A program made the position numbers and the translations under genes. Below the pieces are notes generated by a model, which saw nothing but the letters and a program-made list of their open reading frames with translations, ran no database searches and was not told the origin of the DNA. Shown here piece by piece: positions 25,740-34,491 of a stretch of DNA of 64,000 bases. The stretch's first letter is position 1; the number at the start of each line of letters is the position of its first letter. Where the stretch lies: assembly GCA_036677145.1 (NCBI GenBank), contig JAKFFF010000111.1:1-64000 (forward strand). Direction: 5' to 3'. Source of the DNA: CADEED01 sp036677145 (lineage in GTDB: Bacteria > Pseudomonadota > Gammaproteobacteria > Steroidobacterales > Steroidobacteraceae).

Positions 25740-26738
25740 TCAGCCGCGGCGCGGGCCGCCGCGACCACGGCTGGGCGGGTTGCCCGTGCCGGTGCGCGAA
25801 CGACCAGCGCTGGCCGTCGTGCTGCGCGGAAGGGCTTCGCCCGTATCCACGAACACGCTCGGATCGGCGCCGTCTTCCGGATCGGCCGCGACGCTGGGCA
25901 CCACGGGCCGGCGACGCGCGCCGGTGTTGGCAGGACGTCGGCCACCACGCGGCGGGGCCGCAGCCTTCGGCGGCTGGCTGCGCGCGCCCTTCTTGCGCGG
26001 GTTGCCGTTTTCGTCCAGCTCGACGAACTCGTCTTCGCCGACCGTGACGTTCGGAGACTGCGAGCGGCCGTCGATGACCGCGTCGGCGATACCCGAGGCG
26101 TACAGCGAGATGGCGCGCATGGCGTCATCGTTGCCGGGAATCACGTAGTCGACGCTGTCCGGCGCGCAGTTGGTATCCACCACCGCGACCACCGGGATGC
26201 CGAGCTTCTTGGCTTCGAGGATCGCGATCTCTTCGTGGCCCACGTCAATGATGAAGATGACGTCAGGCGGGGACTCCATCTTCTTGATGCCGCCCAGGCT
26301 CTTCTCGAGCTTGTCCTTCTCACGGCGCATCATCGTGGCTTCTTTCTTGCCACGCTTGCCGAGGGTGCCGTTCTCCGACATCTCGGTGAGATCCATGAGT
26401 CGCTTGATCGACCCGCGGATCGTCTTGAAATTGGTGAGCATGCCGCCCAGCCAGCGCTGGTTCACGTAGGGCATCTCGCAACGCTGGGCTTCCTTCTCGA
26501 TCGCCTCGCGCGCGGAACGCTTGGTGCCGACGAACAGCACTTTGCCGCCGTCCGCGACCACGCTCTTCACGAAGTTCGCGGCTTCCGCGTACATCGGCTG
26601 CGTCTTTTCGAGGTTGATGATGTGGATCTTGTTTCGTTCGCCGAAGATGAACGGGGCCATCTTGGGGTTCCAGAAGCGGGTCTGGTGTCCGAAATGGACG
26701 CCCGCTTCCAGCATTTGTCTCATCGAGACGCTGGACAT
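25740..26738 (-). CDS. rpsB: 30S ribosomal protein S2 with long disordered C-terminal tail
   Basis: Binds 16S rRNA in the small subunit and brings S1 to the ribosome. Residues 1-240 are a normal S2 (MSSVSMRQMLEAGVHFGHQT, KIHIINLEKTQPMY, FVGTKRSAREAI, QRWLGGMLTNFKTI, PPDVIFIIDVGHEEIAI). After ISLYASGIADAVIDG the protein continues for about 95 residues that are acidic and then rich in proline, arginine, glycine and serine (ending PPSRGRGGPRRG). The total is 332 residues against 241 in E. coli. A good ribosome site AAGGAGA lies before the ATG at 26738. The upstream extension to 26822 is not protein-like. Confidence 0.97.
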   Translation of the reverse strand: MSSVSMRQMLEAGVHFGHQTRFWNPKMAPFIFGERNKIHIINLEKTQPMYAEAANFVKSVVADGGKVLFVGTKRSAREAIEKEAQRCEMPYVNQRWLGGMLTNFKTIRGSIKRLMDLTEMSENGTLGKRGKKEATMMRREKDKLEKSLGGIKKMESPPDVIFIIDVGHEEIAILEAKKLGIPVVAVVDTNCAPDSVDYVIPGNDDAMRAISLYASGIADAVIDGRSQSPNVTVGEDEFVELDENGNPRKKGARSQPPKAAAPPRGGRRPANTGARRRPVVPSVAADPEDGADPSVFVDTGEALPRSTTASAGRSRTGTGNPPSRGRGGPRRG

Positions 26739-26857
26739 CAAAGTTCTCCTTGGTGGGTTGTGCCTCCGCGCCGCCCGACTGGTCATTTCGGCCCCTTGTT
26801 TTACGAAGGAAAGCCGGAACACCCTGCCAATCGTTATGCCGTCCAGCCCGGAGAGGC

Positions 26858-26892
26858 GATCTTTTCAAAGACCGGCCTTTCTGCGAAAGGCC
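26858..26892 (-). promoter_or_regulatory. Two tandem hairpins in the rpsB leader, possible S2 autoregulation site
   Basis: In the 5' leader of rpsB, GGCCTTTC and GAAAGGCC (26874-26892) form a perfect 8-bp stem with a 3-base loop. Directly beside it GGTCTT pairs with AAGATC around TGAA (26858-26873, one G-U pair). A leader with conserved hairpins through which S2 represses its own mRNA is established for gammaproteobacterial rpsB. Whether these are the same elements is inference. Confidence 0.4.
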
Positions 26893-26931
26893 TGGGCGAC
26901 AGGTTGCGCGTGTGGATTTAAGTGAGTTTCG

Positions 26932-26958
26932 TTGCCAAAAAAGGCCGCGCTTTATACC
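26932..26958 (+). promoter_or_regulatory. Candidate promoter of map-glnD-dapC-dapD
   Basis: TTGCCA at 26932-26937 and TATACC at 26953-26958 are separated by 15 bp, slightly short for a sigma-70 promoter but with reasonable hexamers. They lie about 43 bp before the map start. The longer map reading frame would begin inside the first hexamer, which favours the downstream start for map. Confidence 0.35.
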
Positions 26959-27000
26959 ATCCCTCCCCCGTCAAAACAATGCCTTACGAAGGTGCACTCG

Positions 27001-27801
27001 ATGGACTCCCTCGTGAGCCGCCATATATCCATTAAGTCCCCGGCCGAGCAGGAAAAAATGCGCGTGGCCGGCCGTCTCGCGGCCGAAGTCCTCGACATGA
27101 TCGGGGAGTTCGTCAAACCCGGCGTGACCACCGAGGAGCTCGACCAGCGCTGTTTCCAGCACATCACCGAGGTCCAGAAGTCGATCCCGGCGAACGTGAA
27201 TTACCGCGGTTTCCCGAAGACCATCTGCGCGTCTGTCAACCACGTGGTGTGTCACGGCATCCCGAACGAAAAGGTCCTCAAGAGCGGTGACATCGTGAAC
27301 ATCGACGTCACGGTGATCCGCGATGGCTTTCATGGCGACACCAGCCGCATGTACTACGTGGGCAAGCCTTCGACCCAGGCACAACGTCTCTCCGAGACCT
27401 GCTGGGAAGCCATGTGGCGCGGCATCGAGCAGGTGAAGCCCGGCGCGCGCCTCGGCGACATCGGGCACGCGATCCAGACCTTCGTCGAGGAACGTAATTT
27501 CTCCGTCGTGCGCGAGTATTGCGGACACGGCATCGGCCGCGTCTACCACGAGGATCCGCAAGTGCTGCACTACGGTGAACCCGGCACGGGTGAAGAGCTC
27601 AAGGCCGGCATGACGTTCACCGTCGAGCCCATGGTCAATGCCGGCAAGCGCCACGTGCGGTTGTTAGGCGACGGCTGGACCGTCGTCACGAAGGACCACT
27701 CGCTGTCGGCGCAATGGGAGCACACGATTCTGGTGACCGAGACGGGCGTCGACGTGCTGACCCTGGGCGCGCTCAGCAAGCGGCCAGGCAGCACGAGCTG
27801 A
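27001..27801 (+). CDS. map: Type I methionine aminopeptidase
   Basis: Removes the initiator methionine from new proteins. The 266 residues (264 in E. coli) form the pita-bread fold. Metal ligands are in IDVTVIRDGFHGDTSRM (two aspartates), GHGIGRVYHEDP (histidine), FTVEPM and QWEHTILV (glutamates). The substrate histidine is in CHGIPN. The start ATG at 27001 (MDSLVSRHISIK) has AAGGTG upstream; an in-frame TTG at 26932 would overlap the candidate promoter. The stop TGA shares its A with the glnD start ATG, so the two are translationally coupled. It diverges from rpsB, a common arrangement. Confidence 0.97.
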   Translation: MDSLVSRHISIKSPAEQEKMRVAGRLAAEVLDMIGEFVKPGVTTEELDQRCFQHITEVQKSIPANVNYRGFPKTICASVNHVVCHGIPNEKVLKSGDIVNIDVTVIRDGFHGDTSRMYYVGKPSTQAQRLSETCWEAMWRGIEQVKPGARLGDIGHAIQTFVEERNFSVVREYCGHGIGRVYHEDPQVLHYGEPGTGEELKAGMTFTVEPMVNAGKRHVRLLGDGWTVVTKDHSLSAQWEHTILVTETGVDVLTLGALSKRPGSTS

Positions 27802-30497
27802 TGGCGTCCATCGACGAAGACATCGAGGCGACCGACACCGCGGTAACCCGTCAGCCCTGGCTGCGGCTCGCGCAGCTCGCGGAACGCCTCGCGGCGGCGG
27901 ACTTCGCACCCGACGCCTTCCGAACCGAGCTTCGTGACGCACACGCCGAACTCGCGGACCGTTTCCGCGCGGACGAGTCGGTCGAAACGCTGGTGCATGC
28001 GCGCGCCGAACTCATCGACGTGGTGCTGCGCGAGGTGTGGCGCTCGCAACTGCCGGCCGGTTACGAAAGCTGGGCGTTGGCCGCCGTGGGCGGTTACGGC
28101 CGCGGCGAACTGCATCCGCACTCCGACGTCGACATCCTGATTCTCGTGCCGGACTCGCCCGATGAAGCAGGCCGCGCCGTGATCGAGCGCGTGGTCACCT
28201 TCCTGTGGGACATCAACCTCGAAGTCGGGCACAGCGTGCGCAGCGTGGCGCAGTGCGCCGAGGAAAGCGCGGCCGACGTCGGCGTCATGACCACGCTCAT
28301 CGAAGCGCGCTTGCTGGCCGGAAACGCCGGATTGTTAGGCGAGATGCGCGAGGCGGTTTCCTCCGAACGCATCTGGCCGGTGAGGGAATACTTCGAAGCG
28401 AAAGTCGCCGAGCAGCAGGACCGCCACCTCAAGGCTAACGACACGGCCTACAACCTCGAACCGAACGTGAAGACCGGCCCGGGCGGCCTGCGCGACATCC
28501 AGACCATCGCCTGGGTGGCCAAGCGCCACTTCGGCGCGACCTCGCTGGATGAGCTCCTGACGCACGGTTTCCTCTCCCCGTCGGAGCTGCGCAAACTCAA
28601 GCAGGCGCAGTCGTTCCTGTGGAAGGTTCGTTTCGGCCTGCATGTGCTGACCGGCCGGCGCGAAGACCGGCTGCTGTTCGATCACCAGATCAAGCTCGCG
28701 CAGAGCTTCGGCTACGAGGACGCCTCGTACACGCTGGCCGTCGAGCAGTTCATGCAGCGTTATTACCGCACCGTCATGGACGTGATGCTGCTGAACGAAC
28801 TGCTGCTGCAGCTGTTCCGCGAGGCCATCCTCACCGAGACCGCGCCGCCCCGCCCGCTCAATCCACGCTTCCAGGTGCGCAACGATTACCTGCAGGCCGT
28901 GAACGAGGAAATGTTCGCGCGTACTCCGTCGACTCTGCTCGAGATCTTCGTGGTGCTGCAGCAGAACCCGGACGTGAAGGGCGTGCGCGCCTCGACCATC
29001 CGTTCGATCGCCAGGAACCTCTGGCTCATCGACGAGGAGTTCCGGCAGAACCCGCGCAATCACCGCCTGTTCCTCGAAATCCTGCGCGCGCCCGCCGGCG
29101 TCACGCACGAGCTGCGCCGCATGAACACCTACGGTGTGCTCGGCCGGTACATTCCCGCGTTCGGCCGCATCGTCGGCCGCATGCAATATGACCTGTTCCA
29201 TGCGTACACGGTCGATGCGCACACGCTGTTCGTGTTGAGCAACCTGCGCCGGCTGTCGCTGCCGAAATACGATCACGAGTTGCCGCAGCTCTCCGCGATC
29301 ATGCAGCAGCTGCCGAAACTCGAGATCGCGTATCTCGCGGCGTTGTTCCACGACATCGCCAAGGGCCGCGGCGGCGATCATTCGCAGCTCGGCGCGGTCG
29401 ACGCCGAGGCGTTCTGCCTCGAGCAGGGCTTGTCGCGTTACGACGCGCGCCTGGTCGCATGGCTGGTGCAGAACCACCTGGAGTTGTCCGTCACCGCGCA
29501 GAAGCAGGACATCTCCGATCCCGAAGTCGTCAATGCGTTCGCGCGCCGCGTCGGCGACGAGACGCACCTCGACTATCTATATGTGCTGACCAGCGCGGAC
29601 GTGCGCGGCACCAACCCCAAACTGTGGAACTCGTGGAAGGCTTCGCTGTTCCAGGAATTCTACGAACGCGTGAAGCGCGCGTTGCGCCGCGGGCTCGAGA
29701 GCCCGATCGATCCCGATGAGCTCATGCGCGAGACGCAGGATGGCGCGCGCAAGCTGCTGGCGGCCTCGGGGCGCATCACGCCACCGGAGATCTCGCGCGC
29801 GTGGGAGCGGCTCACGGCGGCGTATTTCCTGCGGCACACACCCGAGGAAGTCGCCTGGCATACGCAACTGCTCGCCGATCGCGAACCCGGCAGCGAAGAT
29901 CCGCTGGTCGCGGTGCAGTCGAGTCACGAACGCGGCACCACGGCGATCCTCGCGTTCGCGCCGCATCGCTACAACAGCTTCGCCATCACGACCGCGGTGC
30001 TCGACCAGCTCGGCCTGAACATCGTCGATGCGCGCATCACACCGACGGGCGACGGCTTCAGCCTCGACCTGTATCACGTGCTCGAAGAGGACGGCGCGCC
30101 GATCGCCGACAGCGAGCGCATCGGCGAGATCGAGCGCGCGTTGTGGCGCGCGCTGCAACATCCCGATGAAGCGCCCGTCACGGTCACGCGCCGCGTGCCG
30201 CGCCAGGCGCGCATGTTCCGCACCGCGACGACCATTGCGGTGAGCGTGGACGAGCGCAACCGCCGCTCGGTGCTCGAGCTCATCGCGGGCGACCGCCCGG
30301 GATTGTTGTGCGACGTCGGCAAGGTCCTGATGGAAGAACGCGTCGACCTGCTCGCCGCGAAGATCATGACCGTGGGAGAGCGCGCCGAAGACGTGTTCTA
30401 CCTCGCCTCGCTTTCGGGATCGCCGCTGGATGAGGCCGCCGCGACGCGGCTGCAGCAGAAGTTGTCGGGCGCACTCGATCGTCGCGCCGCCGCGTGA
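27801..30497 (+). CDS. glnD: PII uridylyltransferase / uridylyl-removing enzyme
   Basis: Senses glutamine and adds UMP to, or removes it from, PII signal proteins, controlling nitrogen assimilation. The 898 residues match the family. Order of domains: nucleotidyltransferase with GGYGRGELHPHSDVDILIL (about residues 94-112), a GlnD-specific helical linker including TGPGGLRDIQTIAWV, an HD domain with LFHDIAKGRGGDHSQLG (about residues 516-532) for UMP removal, and two C-terminal ACT domains for glutamine sensing (from about 715 and 820, the second with IAGDRPGLLCDVGKVL). The ATG overlaps the map stop by one base. Confidence 0.98.
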   Translation: MASIDEDIEATDTAVTRQPWLRLAQLAERLAAADFAPDAFRTELRDAHAELADRFRADESVETLVHARAELIDVVLREVWRSQLPAGYESWALAAVGGYGRGELHPHSDVDILILVPDSPDEAGRAVIERVVTFLWDINLEVGHSVRSVAQCAEESAADVGVMTTLIEARLLAGNAGLLGEMREAVSSERIWPVREYFEAKVAEQQDRHLKANDTAYNLEPNVKTGPGGLRDIQTIAWVAKRHFGATSLDELLTHGFLSPSELRKLKQAQSFLWKVRFGLHVLTGRREDRLLFDHQIKLAQSFGYEDASYTLAVEQFMQRYYRTVMDVMLLNELLLQLFREAILTETAPPRPLNPRFQVRNDYLQAVNEEMFARTPSTLLEIFVVLQQNPDVKGVRASTIRSIARNLWLIDEEFRQNPRNHRLFLEILRAPAGVTHELRRMNTYGVLGRYIPAFGRIVGRMQYDLFHAYTVDAHTLFVLSNLRRLSLPKYDHELPQLSAIMQQLPKLEIAYLAALFHDIAKGRGGDHSQLGAVDAEAFCLEQGLSRYDARLVAWLVQNHLELSVTAQKQDISDPEVVNAFARRVGDETHLDYLYVLTSADVRGTNPKLWNSWKASLFQEFYERVKRALRRGLESPIDPDELMRETQDGARKLLAASGRITPPEISRAWERLTAAYFLRHTPEEVAWHTQLLADREPGSEDPLVAVQSSHERGTTAILAFAPHRYNSFAITTAVLDQLGLNIVDARITPTGDGFSLDLYHVLEEDGAPIADSERIGEIERALWRALQHPDEAPVTVTRRVPRQARMFRTATTIAVSVDERNRRSVLELIAGDRPGLLCDVGKVLMEERVDLLAAKIMTVGERAEDVFYLASLSGSPLDEAAATRLQQKLSGALDRRAAA

Positions 30498-31693
30498 ACG
30501 GGCGTCTCGAACTACTCGCCGCCTACCCCTTCGAGCGATTGGCGCGGCTGAAGGCGGGTATTGCTCCGCCCGCGTCGCTGCCGCACATCGCGATGTCGAT
30601 CGGCGAGCCCAAACACGCGCCGCCGGAATTCGTGGTGGACACGTTGCGCGCCGCGCTCGGCCGGCTCGACAGTTATCCGGCGACCGCGGGCCTGCCGGAA
30701 ACACGCGCCGCCTGCGCGGCCTGGCTCGGCCGCCGCTTCGGTCTCGGCCAGCGCGTGAACGCGGAATCGATGGTGCTGCCGGTCAACGGCACGCGCGAGG
30801 CGCTGTTTTCCTTCGTTCAGGCGGTAGTGAGCCAGCGGACCAACCCGGCGCCCGTGGTCGCGATGCCCAATCCGTTCTACCAGATCTACGAAGGCGCGGC
30901 CCTGCTCGCCGGCGCGCAGCCACTGTTCCTCGACACCACGGTCGACAACCGTTACCAGCCCGATCTCGACTCGGTCCCCGCGGACACCTGGAAGCGCTGC
31001 GAGGTGCTGTTCCTGTGCAGCCCGGGAAATCCCACCGGCAGCGTCCTGTCCCTCGACTATCTGCGTTACGCGCTGACGCTCGCCGAGAAATACGACTTCG
31101 TGATCGCGTCGGACGAGTGTTACGCCGAGTTGTATCGCGACGACCGCGCTCCGCCACCCTCGCTGCTGCAGGCGGCGCTCGCGAATGGGCACGACCGCTT
31201 CCAGCGCTGCGTCGTGTTCCACTCGTTGTCGAAGCGCTCGAGTGTGCCGGGACTGCGCTCCGGGTTCGTGGCCGGAGACCCGGCCATCATCAAGCCCTAT
31301 CTTCTCTACCGCACCTATCACGGCTGCGCGATGGCGATCCCGACGCAGCTCGCGTCGATCGCCGCGTGGAACGATGACGCCCATGCGGCCGCGAATCGGG
31401 CGTTGTATCGTGAAAAGTACGCCCGCGTTCTGCCCGTCCTGCAACCGGTGCTCGACGTGGTGGAACCCGACGGCGCGTTCTATCTTTGGCCCGATGTGGG
31501 CCGCGACGACGAATCCTTCACGCGCGACCTGTTTGCCGCGCAGAATCTCACCATCCTTCCGGGCAGTTACCTCGCGCGCGACTCGCGCACCGGCAATCCC
31601 GGCAGACATCGCGTGCGCATCTCGCTCGTCGCATCCGTCGAGGAATGCGTGAGCGCCGCGCAGCGCATCCGGACTTTCCTGGAGAACTCGTAA
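30494..31693 (+). CDS. dapC: Succinyldiaminopimelate transaminase
   Basis: PLP enzyme of the succinylase branch of lysine and diaminopimelate synthesis, making N-succinyl-LL-diaminopimelate. The 399 residues are a fold-type I aminotransferase. Marks are SIGEPKHAPPEFV, LPVNGTREALFSF, the FLCSPGNPTGSVLS block, ASDECYAELY, the PLP lysine K247 in HSLSKRSSVPGLRSGF and the C-terminal arginine in RHRVRISLV. The start is GTG at 30494 in a 4-bp overlap with the glnD stop. It precedes dapD without a gap, and that context supports DapC over other class I aminotransferases. Confidence 0.93.
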   Translation: MNGRLELLAAYPFERLARLKAGIAPPASLPHIAMSIGEPKHAPPEFVVDTLRAALGRLDSYPATAGLPETRAACAAWLGRRFGLGQRVNAESMVLPVNGTREALFSFVQAVVSQRTNPAPVVAMPNPFYQIYEGAALLAGAQPLFLDTTVDNRYQPDLDSVPADTWKRCEVLFLCSPGNPTGSVLSLDYLRYALTLAEKYDFVIASDECYAELYRDDRAPPPSLLQAALANGHDRFQRCVVFHSLSKRSSVPGLRSGFVAGDPAIIKPYLLYRTYHGCAMAIPTQLASIAAWNDDAHAAANRALYREKYARVLPVLQPVLDVVEPDGAFYLWPDVGRDDESFTRDLFAAQNLTILPGSYLARDSRTGNPGRHRVRISLVASVEECVSAAQRIRTFLENS

Positions 31694-32536
31694 GTGACCG
31701 ATCAAGCCACTCTCGCCGCCACCATCAACGAAGCATTCGAGCGGCGCGCCGACATCACGGCGAAGAACGCCGCACCGCCGCTGCGGCACGCCATCGAGGA
31801 AAGCATCGAGCTGCTCGATTCAGGCCAGGCGCGCGTCGCGGAAAAACGCGACGGCAAATGGCAGGTCAACGAGTGGCTCAAGAAAGCGGTGCTGCTGTAT
31901 TTCCGCACGCACGACAACACGCTCATCGAGGCGGGTTACACGCGTTTCTACGACAAGGTGCCGCTCAAGTACGGTGCGCGTTCGAAGGCCGATGAGGGCC
32001 AGATCCTCAGCGGCGGCAGCACTCGCGTGGTGCCGCCCGCGGTCGCGCGCCGCGGTTCGTACATCGCGCCGAACGTCGTGCTCATGCCGAGCTACGTCAA
32101 CATCGGCGCTTACGTCGACAGCGGCACCATGGTCGACACCTGGGCGACGGTCGGCTCCTGCGCGCAGATCGGCAAGAACGTGCATCTTTCCGGTGGCGTC
32201 GGCATCGGCGGCGTGCTCGAACCTCTGCAGGCCGCGCCCACCATCATCGAAGACAATTGTTTCATCGGCGCGCGCTCCGAAGTCGTCGAAGGCGTGATCG
32301 TCGAGGAAGGCTCGGTGATCTCGATGGGTGTCTTCATTGGACAGAGCACCAAGATCTACGACCGCACCAGCGGCCAGATCCTGCAAGGCCGCATTCCCGC
32401 CGGCTCCGTCGTGGTGTCGGGCAACCTGCCCTCATCCGACGGAAAGTATTCGCTGTACTGCGCCGTCATCGTGAAACGCGTCGATGCGCAGACGCGCGCG
32501 AAGACTTCGATCAACGAGCTGCTGCGCGCGGACTGA
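31694..32536 (+). CDS. dapD: Tetrahydrodipicolinate N-succinyltransferase
   Basis: Succinylates tetrahydrodipicolinate, the step before DapC in lysine and diaminopimelate synthesis. The 280 residues (274 in E. coli) have an N-terminal helical domain (ATINEAFERRADITAKN, KWQVNEWLKKAVLLYFR), a hexapeptide left-handed beta helix (SYVNIGAYVDSGTMVDTWAT, VHLSGGVGIGGVLEPLQ) and a C-terminal strand region (SGNLPSSDGKYSLYCAVIVK). The GTG start at 31694 directly follows the dapC stop. dapE lies 14 kb away at 46513. Confidence 0.98.
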   Translation: MTDQATLAATINEAFERRADITAKNAAPPLRHAIEESIELLDSGQARVAEKRDGKWQVNEWLKKAVLLYFRTHDNTLIEAGYTRFYDKVPLKYGARSKADEGQILSGGSTRVVPPAVARRGSYIAPNVVLMPSYVNIGAYVDSGTMVDTWATVGSCAQIGKNVHLSGGVGIGGVLEPLQAAPTIIEDNCFIGARSEVVEGVIVEEGSVISMGVFIGQSTKIYDRTSGQILQGRIPAGSVVVSGNLPSSDGKYSLYCAVIVKRVDAQTRAKTSINELLRAD

Positions 32537-32545
32537 CTCACCGGC

Positions 32546-34225
32546 TCAAGGGTCGGGCGCGCCGAGTGACTGCGCGAGATGGGCGTTCTCGGCGGGTTGC
32601 AATTCCCCAGCGACCGGGACAGCCGTCGCGGGCAGGTTGACGTCGACGAGCCAGGCCGATAATTCCCCGGCGCCGTTCGAGGCGCGCAACGCGATCGTCG
32701 TCTCATCCTGGTCGATGGTCATGGAGAACAGCTCGGCTTCGAGCGCGGGCGCGATTACCTGCACCACGCCGGGCGCGTCGACGTGAACGCGAGCGCCGCG
32801 ACGCCGCTGGCCGTCGTCCAGCATCGTGAACAACAGGCTCGTGCCGGTGAACATGTCGACGGACTCGAGCGCCACGCCACCCGCGGGCGTCAGCGCGCCT
32901 AACAACTCTCCGGTGGAAATGCGCACGCGATTGACGTGCGAACGACCGCTCCCCGCGTCCGCCGCGAAGACCCCGACATCGTTGCGCACCTGCATGCGCA
33001 AATGAACTCCGCTCGCCGTGAATCGCACCAGCTCGCGCGCATTCGCCGGCGTCGCGAGCGGCACGATCCACACGGCGGTATCGCGCGTGAAGAGGTCCAT
33101 GACTTCGACGAGCAGCGTCGCGCCGCCTTCCGGCAGAAATTGCATGCTCGTGACATAGCTCACCGGGCCCGCGCCGGGGACGGTCCACAAGGTCTGCGGC
33201 TGGGTCGCGCCCTGCGTGTCGTAGCCGCGCACGCTGCCCGGGATCGGCCAGTTCGATACCAGGAAACGGCCGTCGGGCGACAGCGTTGAGTATTCGATGT
33301 CGATGTCGTCAGGGGCGGTCACACGGCGAACCGTGCCTGCATCGAGATCGGCGATGAACAGTCCGGAGTCGCCATTCGTTTCGCGCGCCATGAGCAAGGC
33401 GCGTCGCGCGCCGCCGTAACGCACCAGCGAGACCTGATCGATGCCCGTCAACGGCATACGCTGCACGGCGGCGCGCTGCGCGACGTCGACGCGCACCAGG
33501 TCGTACGTGGAGCCCAGCGACAGATCGTCGGGATTCGACACTCGTTCGGCCACGAGGAATTCGGCCAGGTTGCCGATGATCACGAGCCCGGGCGCGAGCG
33601 GTGCATTGCCGTAGATCACGGCGGGCGCCGCCAATGTCGCGGCGCGCGGCTGACTGAGAATGATGTCGGCGCGGCTCGCTGAGAGGCAGCTGCGCCCGAG
33701 GATGCGCCGTCCGTCGCCGGAGATGGCCGCCCAACCGCCCTGGTTGCAGGTCCCCAACGTCAGCAGCTCGCGCCGCTCGCCGGAAGGGACGCCGGCAATG
33801 ACGATGCGCGCGGAACCCGCCGCCGTGGGTGCAACCACCAACATGGCGCGCCCGAGAGGTCCGACCTCGACGGTGACATTCGCCGGTGCCGAGAACGCGC
33901 CGCGACTGTCGCGCGCGCGATAGGAGAACGAAAGTGTGCCGCTGAATCCCGCCGCCGGAGTGACGCGCAGACGATTGCCGGCGATCACAGCGAACGCGGC
34001 GGAAGCATGCGCGGCCGGCGCTTCGATGGTCAGCGCATCGCCGTCGCCATCCCGGTCATTCGCGAGAACGTCGAGGTCCGCATGGACTCCCGGCCTCATG
34101 CGCGCGAAATCCGCGGCGGCCATGGGCGCGCTGTTGACAGGCGGCTGGTCGGTGGACCCACCACCCCCGCCACAGGCGGCCAACATCACCGTGAACGACG
34201 CGACGAAGGGCATCCTGCGGAACAT
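32546..34225 (-). CDS. Lipoprotein with Big/cadherin-like domain and beta-propeller-like repeats
   Basis: 559-residue predicted lipoprotein. The signal ends in the lipobox LAAC with cysteine 18, followed by a GGGGGS spacer. Residues about 35-120 (NSAPMAAADFARMRPGVHADLDVLANDRDGDGD, in pieces) match bacterial Ig-like domains of the tandem cadherin type, with LDVLANDRDGDGDALTI as the calcium-style DxDxDxD turn. The rest is a series of beta-rich units, some like PD40/WD40 blades (GDGRRILGRS, STLSPDGRFLVSNWP, SMTIDQDETTIALRAS), suggesting a propeller exposed on the cell surface or in the periplasm. Convergent with dapD, 9 bp apart. Binding partner unknown. Confidence 0.75.
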   Translation of the reverse strand: MFRRMPFVASFTVMLAACGGGGGSTDQPPVNSAPMAAADFARMRPGVHADLDVLANDRDGDGDALTIEAPAAHASAAFAVIAGNRLRVTPAAGFSGTLSFSYRARDSRGAFSAPANVTVEVGPLGRAMLVVAPTAAGSARIVIAGVPSGERRELLTLGTCNQGGWAAISGDGRRILGRSCLSASRADIILSQPRAATLAAPAVIYGNAPLAPGLVIIGNLAEFLVAERVSNPDDLSLGSTYDLVRVDVAQRAAVQRMPLTGIDQVSLVRYGGARRALLMARETNGDSGLFIADLDAGTVRRVTAPDDIDIEYSTLSPDGRFLVSNWPIPGSVRGYDTQGATQPQTLWTVPGAGPVSYVTSMQFLPEGGATLLVEVMDLFTRDTAVWIVPLATPANARELVRFTASGVHLRMQVRNDVGVFAADAGSGRSHVNRVRISTGELLGALTPAGGVALESVDMFTGTSLLFTMLDDGQRRRGARVHVDAPGVVQVIAPALEAELFSMTIDQDETTIALRASNGAGELSAWLVDVNLPATAVPVAGELQPAENAHLAQSLGAPDP

Positions 34226-34491
34226 GTTCGACTCCCTGACCTCGGCCGGCCGACACCCATGATTCTGCCGTGATCCACCGGCTCATGACAGGAAAGCCCG
34301 CGGCATCCGCGCACCGCGCGCAGTAGCTAGGAACACTGTCCGCCCTTGCGTTCCGGACGCTCGGTTTCGTGACCGGCCGGGTCCCGCGTTATGCTCGCCC
34401 CGGAGAGCCGGAACTTCACACGGGGGCCGCGGTTCAAACCGGGTCCAGTTCGTTCAGGAATATCAGGGACATCCATGCGGAGAAACATTCG
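34226..34491. other. Divergent intergenic region before the ABC exporter
   Basis: This 266-bp gap separates the lipoprotein gene, on the minus strand, from the ABC exporter, on the plus strand, so it must hold both promoters. A GTAGCTAG octamer lies at 34323-34330. I see no convincing promoter hexamers or operator. A CGGAGA ribosome site is present a few bases before the exporter ATG. Confidence 0.5.
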
